Shown here piece after piece: positions 1 through 11,923 of a DNA stretch of 64,000 nt (position 1 is its first letter; each line of letters begins with the position of its first letter). The position numbers and the translations under genes were made by a program. Origin of the DNA: Roseococcus suduntuyensis. GTDB taxonomy: Bacteria > Pseudomonadota > Alphaproteobacteria > Acetobacterales > Acetobacteraceae. Below the pieces are notes generated by a model. It worked only from the letters and a program-made list of their open reading frames with translations, was not told the DNA's origin and did not search any database. Location of the stretch: positions 1 to 64,000 of the forward strand of contig NZ_JACIDJ010000003.1 of the NCBI RefSeq assembly GCF_014196305.1, given 5' to 3'.

Positions 1-81
1 CCCCACAGCGGATTGCGTTTCCAGTCCCCGCGTGAGTTCATCCAGCAGCAGTCCAACCAACAGGCCATGTGTCCGGTTTGA
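1..81 (+). pseudogene. IS3-family transposase OrfB, C-terminal fragment
   Basis: Reading from base 1, the frame gives 26 residues beginning PHSGLRFQSPREFIQQQ and ending CPV before a TGA at 79-81. The PHS.L...SPREF signature is the usual C-terminal end of IS3-family integrase-type transposases. The rest of the gene is off the left edge, so whether that copy is intact upstream cannot be judged. Confidence 0.65.
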
Positions 82-99
82 TGGGGGCCACTCCAGGCG

Positions 100-839
100 G
101 ATAATGCTTGCCTGCGGCAGCGGCTGCGAGAACTGGCGGCTGAGCGTCGGTGTTTCGGTATCGGCGGGCTAATTGCTGGCTCGTGAGGGTCTGGCGCCTA
201 ACCACAAGAAGCTGCTGCGGCTCTACCGCGAGGAAGGGCTCAAGGTCCGCCGCGCGGCGGCCGGACGCGGGCGCTGGGCACCCGAGCGCCATGGTGCTGC
301 CGCAGGGGCCGAACCAGCGCTGGTCGCTGGACTTCGTGTCCGACGCTTTGGGCTGTGGTCGGCGGTTTCGGATCCTGTGCGTGGTGAACGACTTCACACG
401 CGAATGCTTGGCGCTGGTGGCCGACACCTCGCTGTTGGGTGCCAGGGTGGCGCGTGAGCTCGACGCGATCATGGCGCTCCGCCCCAAGCCTCTGGCGGTG
501 GTCAGCGACAAGGGCATGGAGCTGACCTCGACCTCGATCCTGCGCTGATCGCAGGAGCGGGAGGTGGAGTGGCACTACATCGCCCCGGGCAAGCCCACCC
601 AGAATGCGTTCATCGAGAGCTTCAACGGGCGGCTGCGGGATGAGTGCTTCTACGAGAAGTTGTTCACGTCCGTGCTGCAGGCCCGTGCTGTGCTGACCAC
701 CTGGCGACAAGACTACAACACGATCCGGCCACACTCGAAGCTGGGCGAGCGTACCCCTGCCCAGATCGCCGACCAACTGGGTTGGGGGCATGCCCCCAAC
801 CCAGTTGCCTTCCCATCAATCATTATACATCAAAGCTGA
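100..839 (+). pseudogene. IS3-family transposase OrfB, frameshifted and interrupted
   Basis: This is a DDE (rve-type) integrase catalytic region broken several times. The similarity moves through three frames: LRQRLRELAAERR from about 112, FRYRR at 153, then REGLAPNHKKLLRLYREE at about 182, and finally LPQGPNQRWSLDF from about 298. A TGA at 546-548 sits where the family normally has Trp (ILR-W-SQE), so a nonsense mutation separates the halves. The last part, [18 protein letters not shown], includes the catalytic Glu region and reads to a stop at 837-839. At least three indels plus a stop make this a dead element. It is most like the IS407/IS3 subgroup, an assignment made by motif only. Confidence 0.85.
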
Positions 840-882
840 GAACTCTCCATCTGAGTGGGTACATTCAGGGGGGCGCATCATT

Positions 883-1461
883 TTATCTATCTCTGCGATG
901 TTCTGCCTGAAGTACTTTCTGAACAGCCAAATCAAAGCGATGCGATGCAACCAAAAAAGTAATTAAGTCACGCGTCCATTTGTGCAGACTATATTTTTTG
1001 TTTAACTTTAGTGAATTTACTACCTGACAATTGACCTCTGGTAAGTGCGCATATTTCTCGTCCGGCGTGCTGAGAACTAACTCGACTAGCTGGGCTTGCT
1101 TGGCAGCGAAGCAAGTCAAGCTTGCTACGCGAACGCGTCCCTGTCGGATGATATCCCGTAAAATCTTGTTATCCAAAAATTCTTCGCCGTAGTCGGAATT
1201 TTCATCAATTGGTGTGCACTCCACAGCTGATCCGGGTGCGTCGGGGCTAGGCATTTTCAGAAAGCAAGCTGAAGGCGTAGATGCCGGGCAGAACTGGTGG
1301 GGGCGCCCGCGCTGCGCAGCATTTGGCCGAAGCCACCCGTGCATTTTCGCAAGGCGAGAGACGGCTCGCTCCGATACATTCACACGAAGACTAGCGATCG
1401 TGCGCATCGGATATCCCATTTCGAAGAGGTATCGAATGGCGGCGACCTCCTCATCAGGCAC
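883..1461 (-). CDS. HTH-type hypothetical protein, island cargo
   Basis: The product is 192 aa from a GTG at 1461 and has no family I can name. Residues about 4-40 (EVAAIRYLFEMGYPMRTIAS...VSERAVSRLAKMHGW) look like a resolvase-type helix-turn-helix. A long hydrophilic C-terminal part follows. The frame stays open about 33 codons upstream of the GTG with protein-like composition (LARTEERNKAIRN) but no ATG, GTG or TTG, so the 5' end may be truncated or may use an unusual start. Base composition is clearly more A+T-rich than the rest of the window. With the neighbouring integrase and IS remnants, this suggests recent transfer. Confidence 0.5.
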   Translation of the reverse strand: MPDEEVAAIRYLFEMGYPMRTIASLRVNVSERAVSRLAKMHGWLRPNAAQRGRPHQFCPASTPSACFLKMPSPDAPGSAVECTPIDENSDYGEEFLDNKILRDIIRQGRVRVASLTCFAAKQAQLVELVLSTPDEKYAHLPEVNCQVVNSLKLNKKYSLHKWTRDLITFLVASHRFDLAVQKVLQAEHRRDR

Positions 1462-1549
1462 GTTCCGGATGGCTTTATTCCTCTCTTCAGTTCGAGCTAA
1501 ACTGATGGCCCTGTGAGTGATACTAAAATTTCGAAGCGGTATAAAGGAG

Positions 1550-2893
1550 TTAAACGCAGACTACCCGGGGCTTCGCCAATTGCGCATCTTCAAACGGCCC
1601 ATCGAAGCTCCAGCTTTCCCGCGACACGGGCGTGCCCAGGGCGCGGTCCACCGCGGCGAAGAGCAGCTCCACCCAAAGGTCCAGCGCGGCGCGCCGCTTC
1701 TCCCACATCTCTGAGCGGTTGTAGGTGGCCATCACGCCCGGAAGGCTTGCCGATTGGGCGTGGTTCAGCAGCCCATCGGCCACCTGGGGGTCGAATCCGT
1801 GATCCCCCAGCACCGACACCAGCGTGCGGCGGAAGTCGTGCAGGGTGGATCCGGGCCTCAGCCCCGCACCGGCGCGCACCGCGGTCAGCAGCGCGGTCCA
1901 GCCTCCGAGCGGCTTGTTGCCGCGCCCCGCGAAGATCAGGGCGGCCTCACCGCTCTTGCGGGTGGCGCGCGGGGGCAGCCAGCGCAGTAGCGCCACCGCT
2001 GGCGCCGAGAGGGCCACCCGATAGGGCCGCCGCGTCTTTGTGCGCGCCGCCGGCTGGTTCCAGTGCGGGCCCAGCACCGCGTCCTCCAGCACCAGGTCAT
2101 CCCAGGCGGCGAGTGCCGCCTCGCTGCGGCGGCAGCCGGTTAGCATCAGGAACCGCACCAGCGCCCCGCGCCGGCCCAGCGCGCCGGCCGCGATCCAGAT
2201 GCGGGCCATCTCATCGAGCGTGTAGCGCTCCCAGCGAGGCTGGCTCTTCACCTCCACCTCGAAGCGCGTGGGCCAGGCCACCTTCACGCCCTGGGCGCGC
2301 AGCTCGGTTCGAGCGTGCTTCACGAAGCGCACCACCAGGGCGCGGACGTTCCTCCGATCCCCCGGGCGGGCGGAATCGATGCAGGCCTGCAGCTGGTCCG
2401 GGTCGAAGGCGCCGAGCTCGGCCGCCCCGATGAGGGGGCGCACCACCTTCCCCTCCAGGCGCAGCAGCTCCTTCTCGTAGGATCCGCTCTCGCCGGCCGC
2501 CATGCGCTTCGCCCGAACCGCCTCGGTGGCGAGGCGCCAGGAATCGAGCAGGCGCGAGAGGGGAAAGGTGTCGCGATCCTGCTGGACCCGTGCGGCGCGC
2601 TCCTCCTCGAGCAGGTTCCGGCCGGCCTGGGCCGCGGTGCGGAGCGCCAGCGCCCGCTCTCTCGCCGCCTCGGGCGTCATGGAGATCCAGTCCCCCAGCG
2701 AGGCGAAGATCTGCTGGTGGCTGCCCCTCACCCGGAGCTTGCAGATGAAGGTGATCTTGTCCCCGCCGCCCCAGCGGATCCCGAAGCCGGGAAGAGAACT
2801 GTCCCATAGGGTGACGCGCTGACCGCTGCCGGGCTGCTTGGCCAGGGCGCGCAAGGTCGAGATGTTCACCTTGAACGGCGCGTCCTTGCCCAT
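1550..2893 (-). CDS. Tyrosine site-specific integrase
   Basis: A 447-aa phage/island integrase. It has an N-terminal arm-binding domain of the DUF4102 type (about residues 5-85), a SAM-like core-binding domain, and a catalytic domain from about residue 210. The catalytic set is visible: Arg in LTGCRRSEA (about 255), HxxR in HDFRR (352-355), His in LLNHAQ (about 378), and Tyr in TYNRSEM (about 391). The ATG at 2893 was preferred to an upstream GTG-type extension rich in Gly because DUF4102-like sequence starts right after it. The gene reads away from the 3' end of tRNA-Lys, 136 bp distant, which is the classic layout for integration into a tRNA gene. Confidence 0.92.
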   Translation of the reverse strand: MGKDAPFKVNISTLRALAKQPGSGQRVTLWDSSLPGFGIRWGGGDKITFICKLRVRGSHQQIFASLGDWISMTPEAARERALALRTAAQAGRNLLEEERAARVQQDRDTFPLSRLLDSWRLATEAVRAKRMAAGESGSYEKELLRLEGKVVRPLIGAAELGAFDPDQLQACIDSARPGDRRNVRALVVRFVKHARTELRAQGVKVAWPTRFEVEVKSQPRWERYTLDEMARIWIAAGALGRRGALVRFLMLTGCRRSEAALAAWDDLVLEDAVLGPHWNQPAARTKTRRPYRVALSAPAVALLRWLPPRATRKSGEAALIFAGRGNKPLGGWTALLTAVRAGAGLRPGSTLHDFRRTLVSVLGDHGFDPQVADGLLNHAQSASLPGVMATYNRSEMWEKRRAALDLWVELLFAAVDRALGTPVSRESWSFDGPFEDAQLAKPRVVCV

Positions 2894-3028
2894 GCTGCCC
2901 CCCCCTCCGGCTACCACCTGGCTACCACTGGGCTACCAATTTCTCCAAATTCGATCCGAAAACAGCCAAAACGAAGCGGGCCGATGGAAATTCACCGGAC
3001 TGAAAAGACGCTGTTTTTGCGGGGGAAA

Positions 3029-3060
3029 TGGTGAACCGGGTGGGATTCGAACCCACGGCC
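3029..3060. other. Probable attachment site (attR/attL) in the tRNA-Lys 3' end
   Basis: Tyrosine integrases of this type normally recombine at the T-arm/acceptor 3' part of a tRNA gene, and this segment keeps the tRNA whole. The integrase starts 136 bp away. The matching direct repeat should lie at the far end of the element, left of base 1, and I found no second copy inside the window. The exact core is therefore inferred. Confidence 0.5.
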
Positions 3061-3103
3061 ATTCGATTAAAAGTCGAATGCTCTACCACTGAGCTACCGG
3101 TTC
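3029..3103 (-). tRNA. tRNA-Lys (anticodon UUU)
   Basis: On the minus strand a 75-nt cloverleaf can be folded. The 7-bp acceptor pairs GAACCGG with CCGGTTC. It has a D-arm GCTC/GAGC, an anticodon stem TTCGA/TCGAA with loop CTTTTAA (anticodon TTT), a T-arm GTGGG/CCCAC with loop TTCGAAT, discriminator A, and an encoded CCA at 3029-3031. The 3' end faces the integrase, so it is the probable integration target. Confidence 0.95.
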
Positions 3104-3159
3104 GCACGCGCGCGGGGCGGAGAAACGCCACCGCGCGCGGCAAGTCAACCCGAGAGGGT

Positions 3160-3750
3160 TCAGCCCACGTCGGCCAGCACCTGCATGCGGATCAGCCGGT
3201 CCGGATTGCGCACCTGGCCCGACTGGCCGGCGCCGCGGGTGATGCGGTCCACATGCTCCATCCCCGCCGTCACCTGGCCCCAGATGGTGTACTGGCCATC
3301 GAGGAAGCTGCCCGGCGCGAACATGATGAAGAACTGGCTGTTCGCGCTGTTGGGGTTCTGCGAGCGGGCCATGCCACAGGTGCCGCGCAGGAAGCGCGCG
3401 CGCGAAGGTGGCACGAATTCGGCGGGAAGGTCGGCGAAGCCGCGGTCGCGGAAACCGCCCGTGCCGGTGCCCGTCGGGTCGCCGCCCTGGGCCATGAAGC
3501 CCTCGATCACGCGGTGGAAGGGCGTGCCGTCATAGAGGCCCTGGCGTGTCAGCGTCTTGATGCGCTCCACATGCAGCGGCGCCAGGTCCGGGCGCAGCTG
3601 GATGGTGACGATGCCATCATCCTTCAGCGTCATCCGCAGCGTGTTCTCGGGGTCCTGCGCGGGCGTCTGGGCCTCGGCTTCGTTCGTCTCGGTCATGATC
3701 GCTCCTGCGGCGAGAAGAGTGGTGGCGGTGAGAAGGGCGCGGCGTTGCAT
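3160..3750 (-). CDS. Secreted cyclophilin-type peptidyl-prolyl isomerase
   Basis: A 196-aa cyclophilin that isomerises Xaa-Pro bonds. A signal peptide (MQRRALLTATTLLAAGAIM, with a processing region near AEAQ) points to export. The cyclophilin core runs from about 38 to 195, with the catalytic FHR in DGTPFHRVIEGFMAQGGDP, the SQFFIM substrate-binding strand and the WGQV strand. It lies 38 bp downstream of coaD on the same strand, so it may be the last gene of a gyrA-coaD-ppi transcript. An N-terminal RR could suggest Tat, but the motif is not canonical. Confidence 0.93.
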   Translation of the reverse strand: MQRRALLTATTLLAAGAIMTETNEAEAQTPAQDPENTLRMTLKDDGIVTIQLRPDLAPLHVERIKTLTRQGLYDGTPFHRVIEGFMAQGGDPTGTGTGGFRDRGFADLPAEFVPPSRARFLRGTCGMARSQNPNSANSQFFIMFAPGSFLDGQYTIWGQVTAGMEHVDRITRGAGQSGQVRNPDRLIRMQVLADVG

Positions 3751-3788
3751 GTCGGGCCTCCTGTTCGGGTTTGGCGCGCGCTTGCCGG

Positions 3789-4292
3789 TCAGGCCTTGCG
3801 CGTGCGGGCGAGGGTGCGTTCGAGCGTCAGCGGGGGGACGAAGCTGTGGATGTCACCGCCCAGCTGCGCGATCTCCTTCACGAAGCGCGAGGAGATGAAG
3901 TGGTTCCGCTCGCTGGCCATCAGATAGACCGTCTCGATCTCGGGATCGAGACGGGCATTCATCCCAGCCATCTGGAACTCATAGTCGAAATCGGTGACGG
4001 CGCGCAGCCCGCGCACGATCATCTGCGCCCCCACCTCGCGCGCGAAATGCACGAGCAGGCCCGTGAAGGGCACCACCTCGATGTTGCAGCCCGTGCGCGT
4101 GGCGATGGCGTCCGTCTCGGCGCGGACCAGCTCCGCGCGCTCCTCCAGGGGAAAGAGGGGGCCCTTGCCGGCGTTCATGGCGACACCGACCACCAGCCGG
4201 TCCACCAGCCGCGCGGCGCGGCCGATCACGTCCAGGTGGCCATTGGTCACGGGGTCGAAAGTGCCCGGGTAGAGGGCCGTGCGTTCAACCAT
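3789..4292 (-). CDS. coaD: Phosphopantetheine adenylyltransferase
   Basis: 167 aa, the normal CoaD length. It transfers AMP from ATP to 4'-phosphopantetheine, the penultimate step of CoA synthesis. The nucleotidyltransferase signature [14 protein letters not shown] (HxGH-type) is at about residues 8-21, and the second motif ISSRFVKE at about 133-140. Its start overlaps the end of gyrA by 8 bp, suggesting translational coupling. Confidence 0.97.
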   Translation of the reverse strand: MVERTALYPGTFDPVTNGHLDVIGRAARLVDRLVVGVAMNAGKGPLFPLEERAELVRAETDAIATRTGCNIEVVPFTGLLVHFAREVGAQMIVRGLRAVTDFDYEFQMAGMNARLDPEIETVYLMASERNHFISSRFVKEIAQLGGDIHSFVPPLTLERTLARTRKA

Positions 4293-6999
4293 CTTCTTGC
4301 GTTTCCTCGACTTCTTCCAGGACAGGGAAGCAGCTCGTCACCCGCTCGCCCTCGTCCAGCCTTTGCAGCATGACGCCCTGCGACTGCCGGCCCGTCTTGC
4401 GGACCTGTTCCGCCGCGAAGCGGATGGCCTGGCCGCCATCGGTCATCAGCATGATGTGGTCGCCCGGATGGACGACGAAGTTGGCCACCACCGCGGAACC
4501 GGTGCGCGCCGACAGGGTGAGGTTGGCGATGCCCTGCCCACCACGGCCCGTCACGCGATATTCATAGGCGCTGCTGCGCTTGCCGAAGCCGCGATCGGTG
4601 ACGGTGAGCAGGAATTGTTCGGCCTGCTCCATCTCGGCCATGCGCTCGGGCGAGAGGGTGATTTCCTCCGACACCTCCGCGTCCTCGATCACGGCGGGCA
4701 CGGCCTCCATCTCCTCGCCGGCGGCGCGGCGGCGAGCGCGGAGATAGGCCTCGCGCTCGGCGGGGCTCGCCTCCACATGGCGCAGCACCACCAGCGCGAT
4801 CACCCCATCGCCGGGGGCGAGGCGGATGCCGCGCACGCCCGTCGAATCGCGGCCGGCGAAGACACGCAGCGTGTCGGTGTCGGCCACGAAGCGGATGGCC
4901 TTGCCCTGGCGGGTGGCCAGCAGCACGTCATCGCCCTCCTGGCAGGTGGCGACGCCGATGAGCTTGTCGCCCTCGTCCAGCTTCATGGCGATGAGGCCGG
5001 AGGAACGGATGTTGCGGAAATCCGACAACCGGTTGCGCCGCACGTCGCCGCCCGCGGTGGCGAAGACCAGGTGCAACGCATCCCATAGCGTCTCGTCCTG
5101 CGGCAGCGGCAGGACGGCGGTGATGGTCTCGTTCTCCTGCAACTGCAGCACCTGCCGCAGCGAGCGGCCCTTGCCGCCGGTGCCGCCCTCGGGCAGTTGC
5201 CAGACTTTCTCGCGGAAGGCGATGCCGCGGCTGGTGAAGAAGATCACCCACTGGTGGGTGTGCGCCACGAAGCTGCGCACCACCACGTCATCGGCGCGGG
5301 TTGAGGCCGCACTCCGGCCCCGCCCGCCGCGATGCTGCGCGCGGAACACGTCCAGCGCGGTGCGCTTCACATAGCCGTCGCGTGTCAGCGTCACGACCAT
5401 GGAGGCGGGGGCGATCAGGCTTTCGTCGTCAATGTCGCCGTCAATGTCCTCGATGCGCGTCATGCGCGGGCTGGCCAGCACCGCGCGGACGGCGTGCAGT
5501 TCCTCGGACATCACCTCCATGCGGCGGGGGCGGCTGCCCAGGATATCCAGCAGATCCACGATGCGGGCGCCGACCTCCTGCAGTTCGCCCTCGATCTTGG
5601 CGCGTTCCAGGCCGGTCAGGCGTTGCAGGCGCAGTTCCAGGATGCCGCGCGCCTGGGCTTCCGTCAGGCGCATGGTGCCGGTGTCGGAGAGGATGTTCCC
5701 CTCGTCCTGCACCAGGGCCACCAGCGGCGCCACATCGGCCGCCGGCCAGTCGCGCGCCATCAGTGCGATGCGCGCGGCGGCGGCGTCGGGGCTTTCGCGG
5801 ATGAGGCGGATCACCTCGTCAATGTTCGCCACCGCAATGGCGAGGCCCACCAGGTTGTGCGCCCGCTCGCGCGCCTTCATCAGGCGATGGCGCGAACGGC
5901 GGAGGATCACCTCCTCGCGGAAGGCGATGAAGCAGAGCAGCGCCTCGCGGATGCCCATCTGCTGCGGGCGGCCGCCATTCAGCGCCAGGAAGTTCACCGG
6001 GAAGCTGATCTGCAGCTGCGTCATGCGATACAGCGTGTTCAGCACGATCTCGGCCACCGCGTCGCGCTTCAGCTCGATCACGATGCGAAGTCCCGAACGG
6101 TCGCTTTCGTCGCGCAGGTCGCTGATGCCCTCGATCAGCTTGGAACGCACCAGTTCCGCGATCCGCTCCACCAGGGTGGACTTGTTCACCTGGTAGGGGA
6201 TTTCGGTGACGATGATGGCCTGGCGGTTGCCCTTCACCTCGATGTCGCAGTCGGCGCGCAGCGGGATGGAGCCGCGCCCCGTCTCGAAGGCCGAGCGGAT
6301 GCCCGAGCGCCCCAGGATGATGCCGCCCGTGGGGAAGTCCGGCCCCGGGATGATCTCCATGAGTTCCTGCAGCGTGGTCGCGGGCTCCGCGATCAGCTTC
6401 AGCGTGGCGTCAATCACCTCGGTCGGGTTGTGGGTCGGGATGTTGGTGGCCATGCCCACCGCGATGCCGCCCGCGCCATTCACCAGCAGGTTGGGGAAGG
6501 CGGCCGGGAGCACCTTGGGTTCGTTCGCGCTCTCGTCGTAGTTGGGCGCGAAATCGACGGTGTCCTCGTCAATCCCTTCCAGCAGCGCGGCGGCGGATTT
6601 GGCCAGCCGCACCTCGGTGTAGCGCATGGCCGCCGGCGGGTCGCCGTCCATGGAGCCGAAATTGCCCTGCCCATCCACCAGCGGCACGCGCATGGAGAAG
6701 GGCTGTGCCATGCGGACCATGGCGTCATAGATCGCGCTGTCGCCGTGCGGGTGATACTTGCCCATCACGTCGCCCACCACGCGGGCCGACTTGCGGTGCG
6801 GCTTGTCGGCCGTGTAGCCGGCCTCGTCCATGGCAAACAGGATGCGCCGGTGCACAGGTTTCAGCCCATCGCGCACATCGGGCAGCGCGCGGCTGACGAT
6901 GACGCTCATCGCGTAGTCGAGATAGGACCGCCGCATCTCCTCTTCGAGGGCGATGGGCGCGATGTCCGAAGACGGTTCGTCCGGGGCGGTGTCGCTCAA
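4285..6999 (-). CDS. gyrA: DNA gyrase subunit A
   Basis: 904 aa. It forms the breakage-reunion subunit of the GyrA2GyrB2 supercoiling enzyme. The catalytic Tyr is Tyr127 in AAMRYTEV. The quinolone-determining region reads HGDSAIYD, so the positions equal to E. coli Ser83 and Asp87 are Ser88 and Asp92, the sensitive-type residues. The C-terminal DNA-wrapping domain opens with a GyrA-box-like QHRGGRGRS at about residue 560. An acidic insertion (about 755-790) interrupts the C-terminal blades, as is common in alphaproteobacteria. It overlaps coaD downstream. Confidence 0.98.
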   Translation of the reverse strand: MSDTAPDEPSSDIAPIALEEEMRRSYLDYAMSVIVSRALPDVRDGLKPVHRRILFAMDEAGYTADKPHRKSARVVGDVMGKYHPHGDSAIYDAMVRMAQPFSMRVPLVDGQGNFGSMDGDPPAAMRYTEVRLAKSAAALLEGIDEDTVDFAPNYDESANEPKVLPAAFPNLLVNGAGGIAVGMATNIPTHNPTEVIDATLKLIAEPATTLQELMEIIPGPDFPTGGIILGRSGIRSAFETGRGSIPLRADCDIEVKGNRQAIIVTEIPYQVNKSTLVERIAELVRSKLIEGISDLRDESDRSGLRIVIELKRDAVAEIVLNTLYRMTQLQISFPVNFLALNGGRPQQMGIREALLCFIAFREEVILRRSRHRLMKARERAHNLVGLAIAVANIDEVIRLIRESPDAAAARIALMARDWPAADVAPLVALVQDEGNILSDTGTMRLTEAQARGILELRLQRLTGLERAKIEGELQEVGARIVDLLDILGSRPRRMEVMSEELHAVRAVLASPRMTRIEDIDGDIDDESLIAPASMVVTLTRDGYVKRTALDVFRAQHRGGRGRSAASTRADDVVVRSFVAHTHQWVIFFTSRGIAFREKVWQLPEGGTGGKGRSLRQVLQLQENETITAVLPLPQDETLWDALHLVFATAGGDVRRNRLSDFRNIRSSGLIAMKLDEGDKLIGVATCQEGDDVLLATRQGKAIRFVADTDTLRVFAGRDSTGVRGIRLAPGDGVIALVVLRHVEASPAEREAYLRARRRAAGEEMEAVPAVIEDAEVSEEITLSPERMAEMEQAEQFLLTVTDRGFGKRSSAYEYRVTGRGGQGIANLTLSARTGSAVVANFVVHPGDHIMLMTDGGQAIRFAAEQVRKTGRQSQGVMLQRLDEGERVTSCFPVLEEVEETQEDG

Positions 7000-7067
7000 G
7001 TCGCAATCCTCATGGCGCGGGGGCGCGCCTGGTCAGTCGGCAGGGGGTAGGGGGAGGTGCAGGGGGG

Positions 7068-7598
7068 TCAGAAGGGGATGTCGTCGTCGAGGTCGGCCTT
7101 CTTGGGCGCGTCCCAGCCCGAGCGCTGCCCGCCGCCCGAACGCCCGCCGCCGCCATAACCGCCAGCGCGCTCGCTCGCGCCGGCACGGGGGGCCGGGCTG
7201 TCGCCGCCGCCATAGGAACGTTCCTCGCCCATGTCGCCGCCGCCGCCACCGCCGCGCCCGCCCACCAGGGTGAGTTCACCGCGGAAGTTCCGCAGCACGA
7301 TCTCGGTCGTGTAGCGCTCCTGGCCGGCCTGGTCCTGCCATTTGCGGGTTTCGAGCTGGCCTTCGATGTAGACCTCGCTGCCCTTCTTCAGGTAGCGCTC
7401 GGCGATCTCGCCCAGCTTTTCATTGAAGATGGCCACGGAGTGCCACTCGGTGCGCTCCTGCATGTTGCCATCACGGTCCTTGTAGCGCTCGGAGGTGGCG
7501 AGGCGCAGGTTCACCACGCGGCCGCCATTCTGGAAGTTCCGCACTTCCGGGTCCTTGCCGAGCCGGCCGAGGATGATCACCTTGTTCACGCCGGCCAT
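7068..7598 (-). CDS. ssb: Single-stranded DNA-binding protein
   Basis: 176 aa. The N-terminal OB fold (residues 1 to about 110, beginning [20 protein letters not shown]) binds ssDNA as a tetramer. A Gly/Arg/Ser-rich linker follows (about 115-165), then the acidic tip DLDDDIPF, which recruits repair and replication partners. It lies divergent from uvrA, a common arrangement in bacteria. No LexA-type GTTC-N7-GTTC box was seen in the shared intergenic region. Confidence 0.97.
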   Translation of the reverse strand: MAGVNKVIILGRLGKDPEVRNFQNGGRVVNLRLATSERYKDRDGNMQERTEWHSVAIFNEKLGEIAERYLKKGSEVYIEGQLETRKWQDQAGQERYTTEIVLRNFRGELTLVGGRGGGGGGDMGEERSYGGGDSPAPRAGASERAGGYGGGGRSGGGQRSGWDAPKKADLDDDIPF

Positions 7599-7642
7599 GG
7601 GGGAAAGCTCCTTGCAATCGGGTCGAGCAACCTACCTTTTCA

Positions 7643-7673
7643 GCGCCCTCACGCCAAGCCGAGGGCGCTTTCT
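7643..7673. terminator. Hairpin with T-run between divergent ssb and uvrA
   Basis: GCGCCCTC (7643-7650) pairs perfectly with GAGGGCGC (7661-7668) around a 10-nt loop and is followed on the plus strand by TTTCTT. The shape is that of an intrinsic terminator. No gene ends here, since ssb and uvrA both start outward. It could stop antisense transcripts, act in a 5' leader, or be a remnant. Confidence 0.45.
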
Positions 7674-7744
7674 TGCCGCGTCCATAACTGTCATAACCAC
7701 CCCTTAGGATGGGCCGATGACCCTTGCCCGCCGGAGTTCGCCCC

Positions 7745-10659
<2,915 letters not shown>

Positions 10660-10663
<4 letters not shown>

Positions 10664-11889
10664 AGGGGCAGCGCCGCCGCCTCGCCAGACAGCCAGGCGC
10701 CGGCCACCGTCCCGGCGAAGCGGCCATGCGTGGCCTCGCCCGCGAAGGTGAGGCGCCCTTCGCCCAGCGGTGCCGCCAGCACGGCGCGCGAGGCGTGGTG
10801 CCCCGGCCGCGCATGGCTGTAGCTGCCCAGGAACAGCGGGTCGTCGCCCCAGCGCGTGACCAGCGCCTCGCCCAGCGCGTCATCGGCGCCGAACATGGCG
10901 GCGAAGTCGGCGCGAGCGGCGGCCTCGGTGGCGGCCACGCCCTCGCGCAGCAATTCCCAGGCCCGCGCGCCCCCCACGAAGCCGAAGACCAGCGGCGCGC
11001 CGAAGGGGCGGAACACCCAGGACATGGGCTGCGGCGCGGCCGCGGTCACGGCCCGGCGCGCGGAATGGAAGGGCGCCACCCCCACATTCCGCCGCAGCCG
11101 GAAGGCGAATTTCGTCAGTAGGCCCATGGGCAGGCCGGCGATTGCGTCCCGTGTGGCCGGAGGCAATTCGGGTGTGAAGCGCAATCCGCCCGCTGCCAGC
11201 ACGCCGGTCGAAACGGTGACGATGGTGCGCGCGGCGCGCAGCGCGCCAAAATCGCCCTCCGCCACCACGCCCGGCCCTTCCCAGCGCAGGTGCCGCACGG
11301 CGTGGTTCAGGCGGATGTCGAGCCCCTCGGCCAGCCGCGCCACCAGCCCGCCGACCCCTTCGCGCGGCAGCAGGTTGGGGCCGTCCAGGTCGGTGCGGAC
11401 GTAATCCTCCAGGGAAATGCGCTCCAGCTCGGCGCCATTGATCTGGCTGCCCAGCCAATGCGCGATGGTGGCGTCCCAGCGCCCGCCGCATGGGGCGGCC
11501 TCGGTCACGGGGCGGTCGGGGGCGAGGGGGGCTTTGGCAAGCGCGTCCTCGAAGGCCGCATGGGCGCGCCAGTAGTCGCGGAACTCCTCCGGCGTCGCGA
11601 ATCGGTCGCCCAGATGCAGGTGGCGTTCGCGCACCGTGTCGTGGTCGATGTGCTCGGCGATGTGGGCGGTCAGCGGGTTCTCCCGCGCCTGGTGCAGCCA
11701 GGTGGCGCCATGGTCGAAGGGCACGCCCAGGCTGTCGCTGGTGTGGGCGCGGCCGCCGACGCGGCCTCCCGCCTCCAGCACAATCGCGCTTCGCCCCGCC
11801 ATGCGCAGCGCCCGCGCCGCCGCGATGCCTGCGCAGCCCGCACCGATGACCAATACCTCCGGGGGCACCTCTGGATCGCTTGGGGACAT
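10660..11889 (-). CDS. FAD-dependent amine oxidase
   Basis: 409 aa. The Rossmann FAD site is at residues about 10-40 ([17 protein letters not shown], then a Glu that would bind the ribose, and [10 protein letters not shown]). It continues as a flavin monoamine/polyamine oxidase with the C-terminal [10 protein letters not shown] flavin motif. It oxidises a primary or secondary amine to imine plus H2O2; the substrate cannot be read from sequence. There is no signal peptide, so it is cytosolic. It is divergent from the DSD1-type aldolase with only 34 bp between the starts, so the two probably share a regulatory region. Confidence 0.88.
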
Positions 11890-11923
11890 GCCCGCATCAT
11901 GCCCCGGATCACGGAGAACGCCC

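Larger units (their letters stand above)
1..882 (+). mobile_element. Decayed, probably nested IS3-family insertion sequences
   Basis: Two different IS3-family OrfB pieces lie head to tail on the plus strand. Positions 1-81 carry the C-terminal end of one transposase. From about position 100 a second, internal OrfB sequence begins and runs to 839. The join falls in the G/C-rich stretch 80-100, which could be the terminal repeat of the first element, so the first IS probably inserted into the second. Neither copy is intact. The right boundary is only approximate: a G-run at 870-876 resembles an IS3-type end. The left part lies outside the window. Confidence 0.7.

Noticed and set aside
1-1550. 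Second copy of the tRNA-Lys 3' end as the other attachment site
   Set aside because: I scanned the segment left of the integrase and saw no repeat of the T-arm/acceptor sequence, so the other end must be outside the window.
7599-7744. LexA/SOS box in the ssb-uvrA intergenic region
   Set aside because: I looked for GTTC-N7-GTTC and GAAC-N7-GAAC and saw no convincing pair, despite the expectation for uvrA and ssb.
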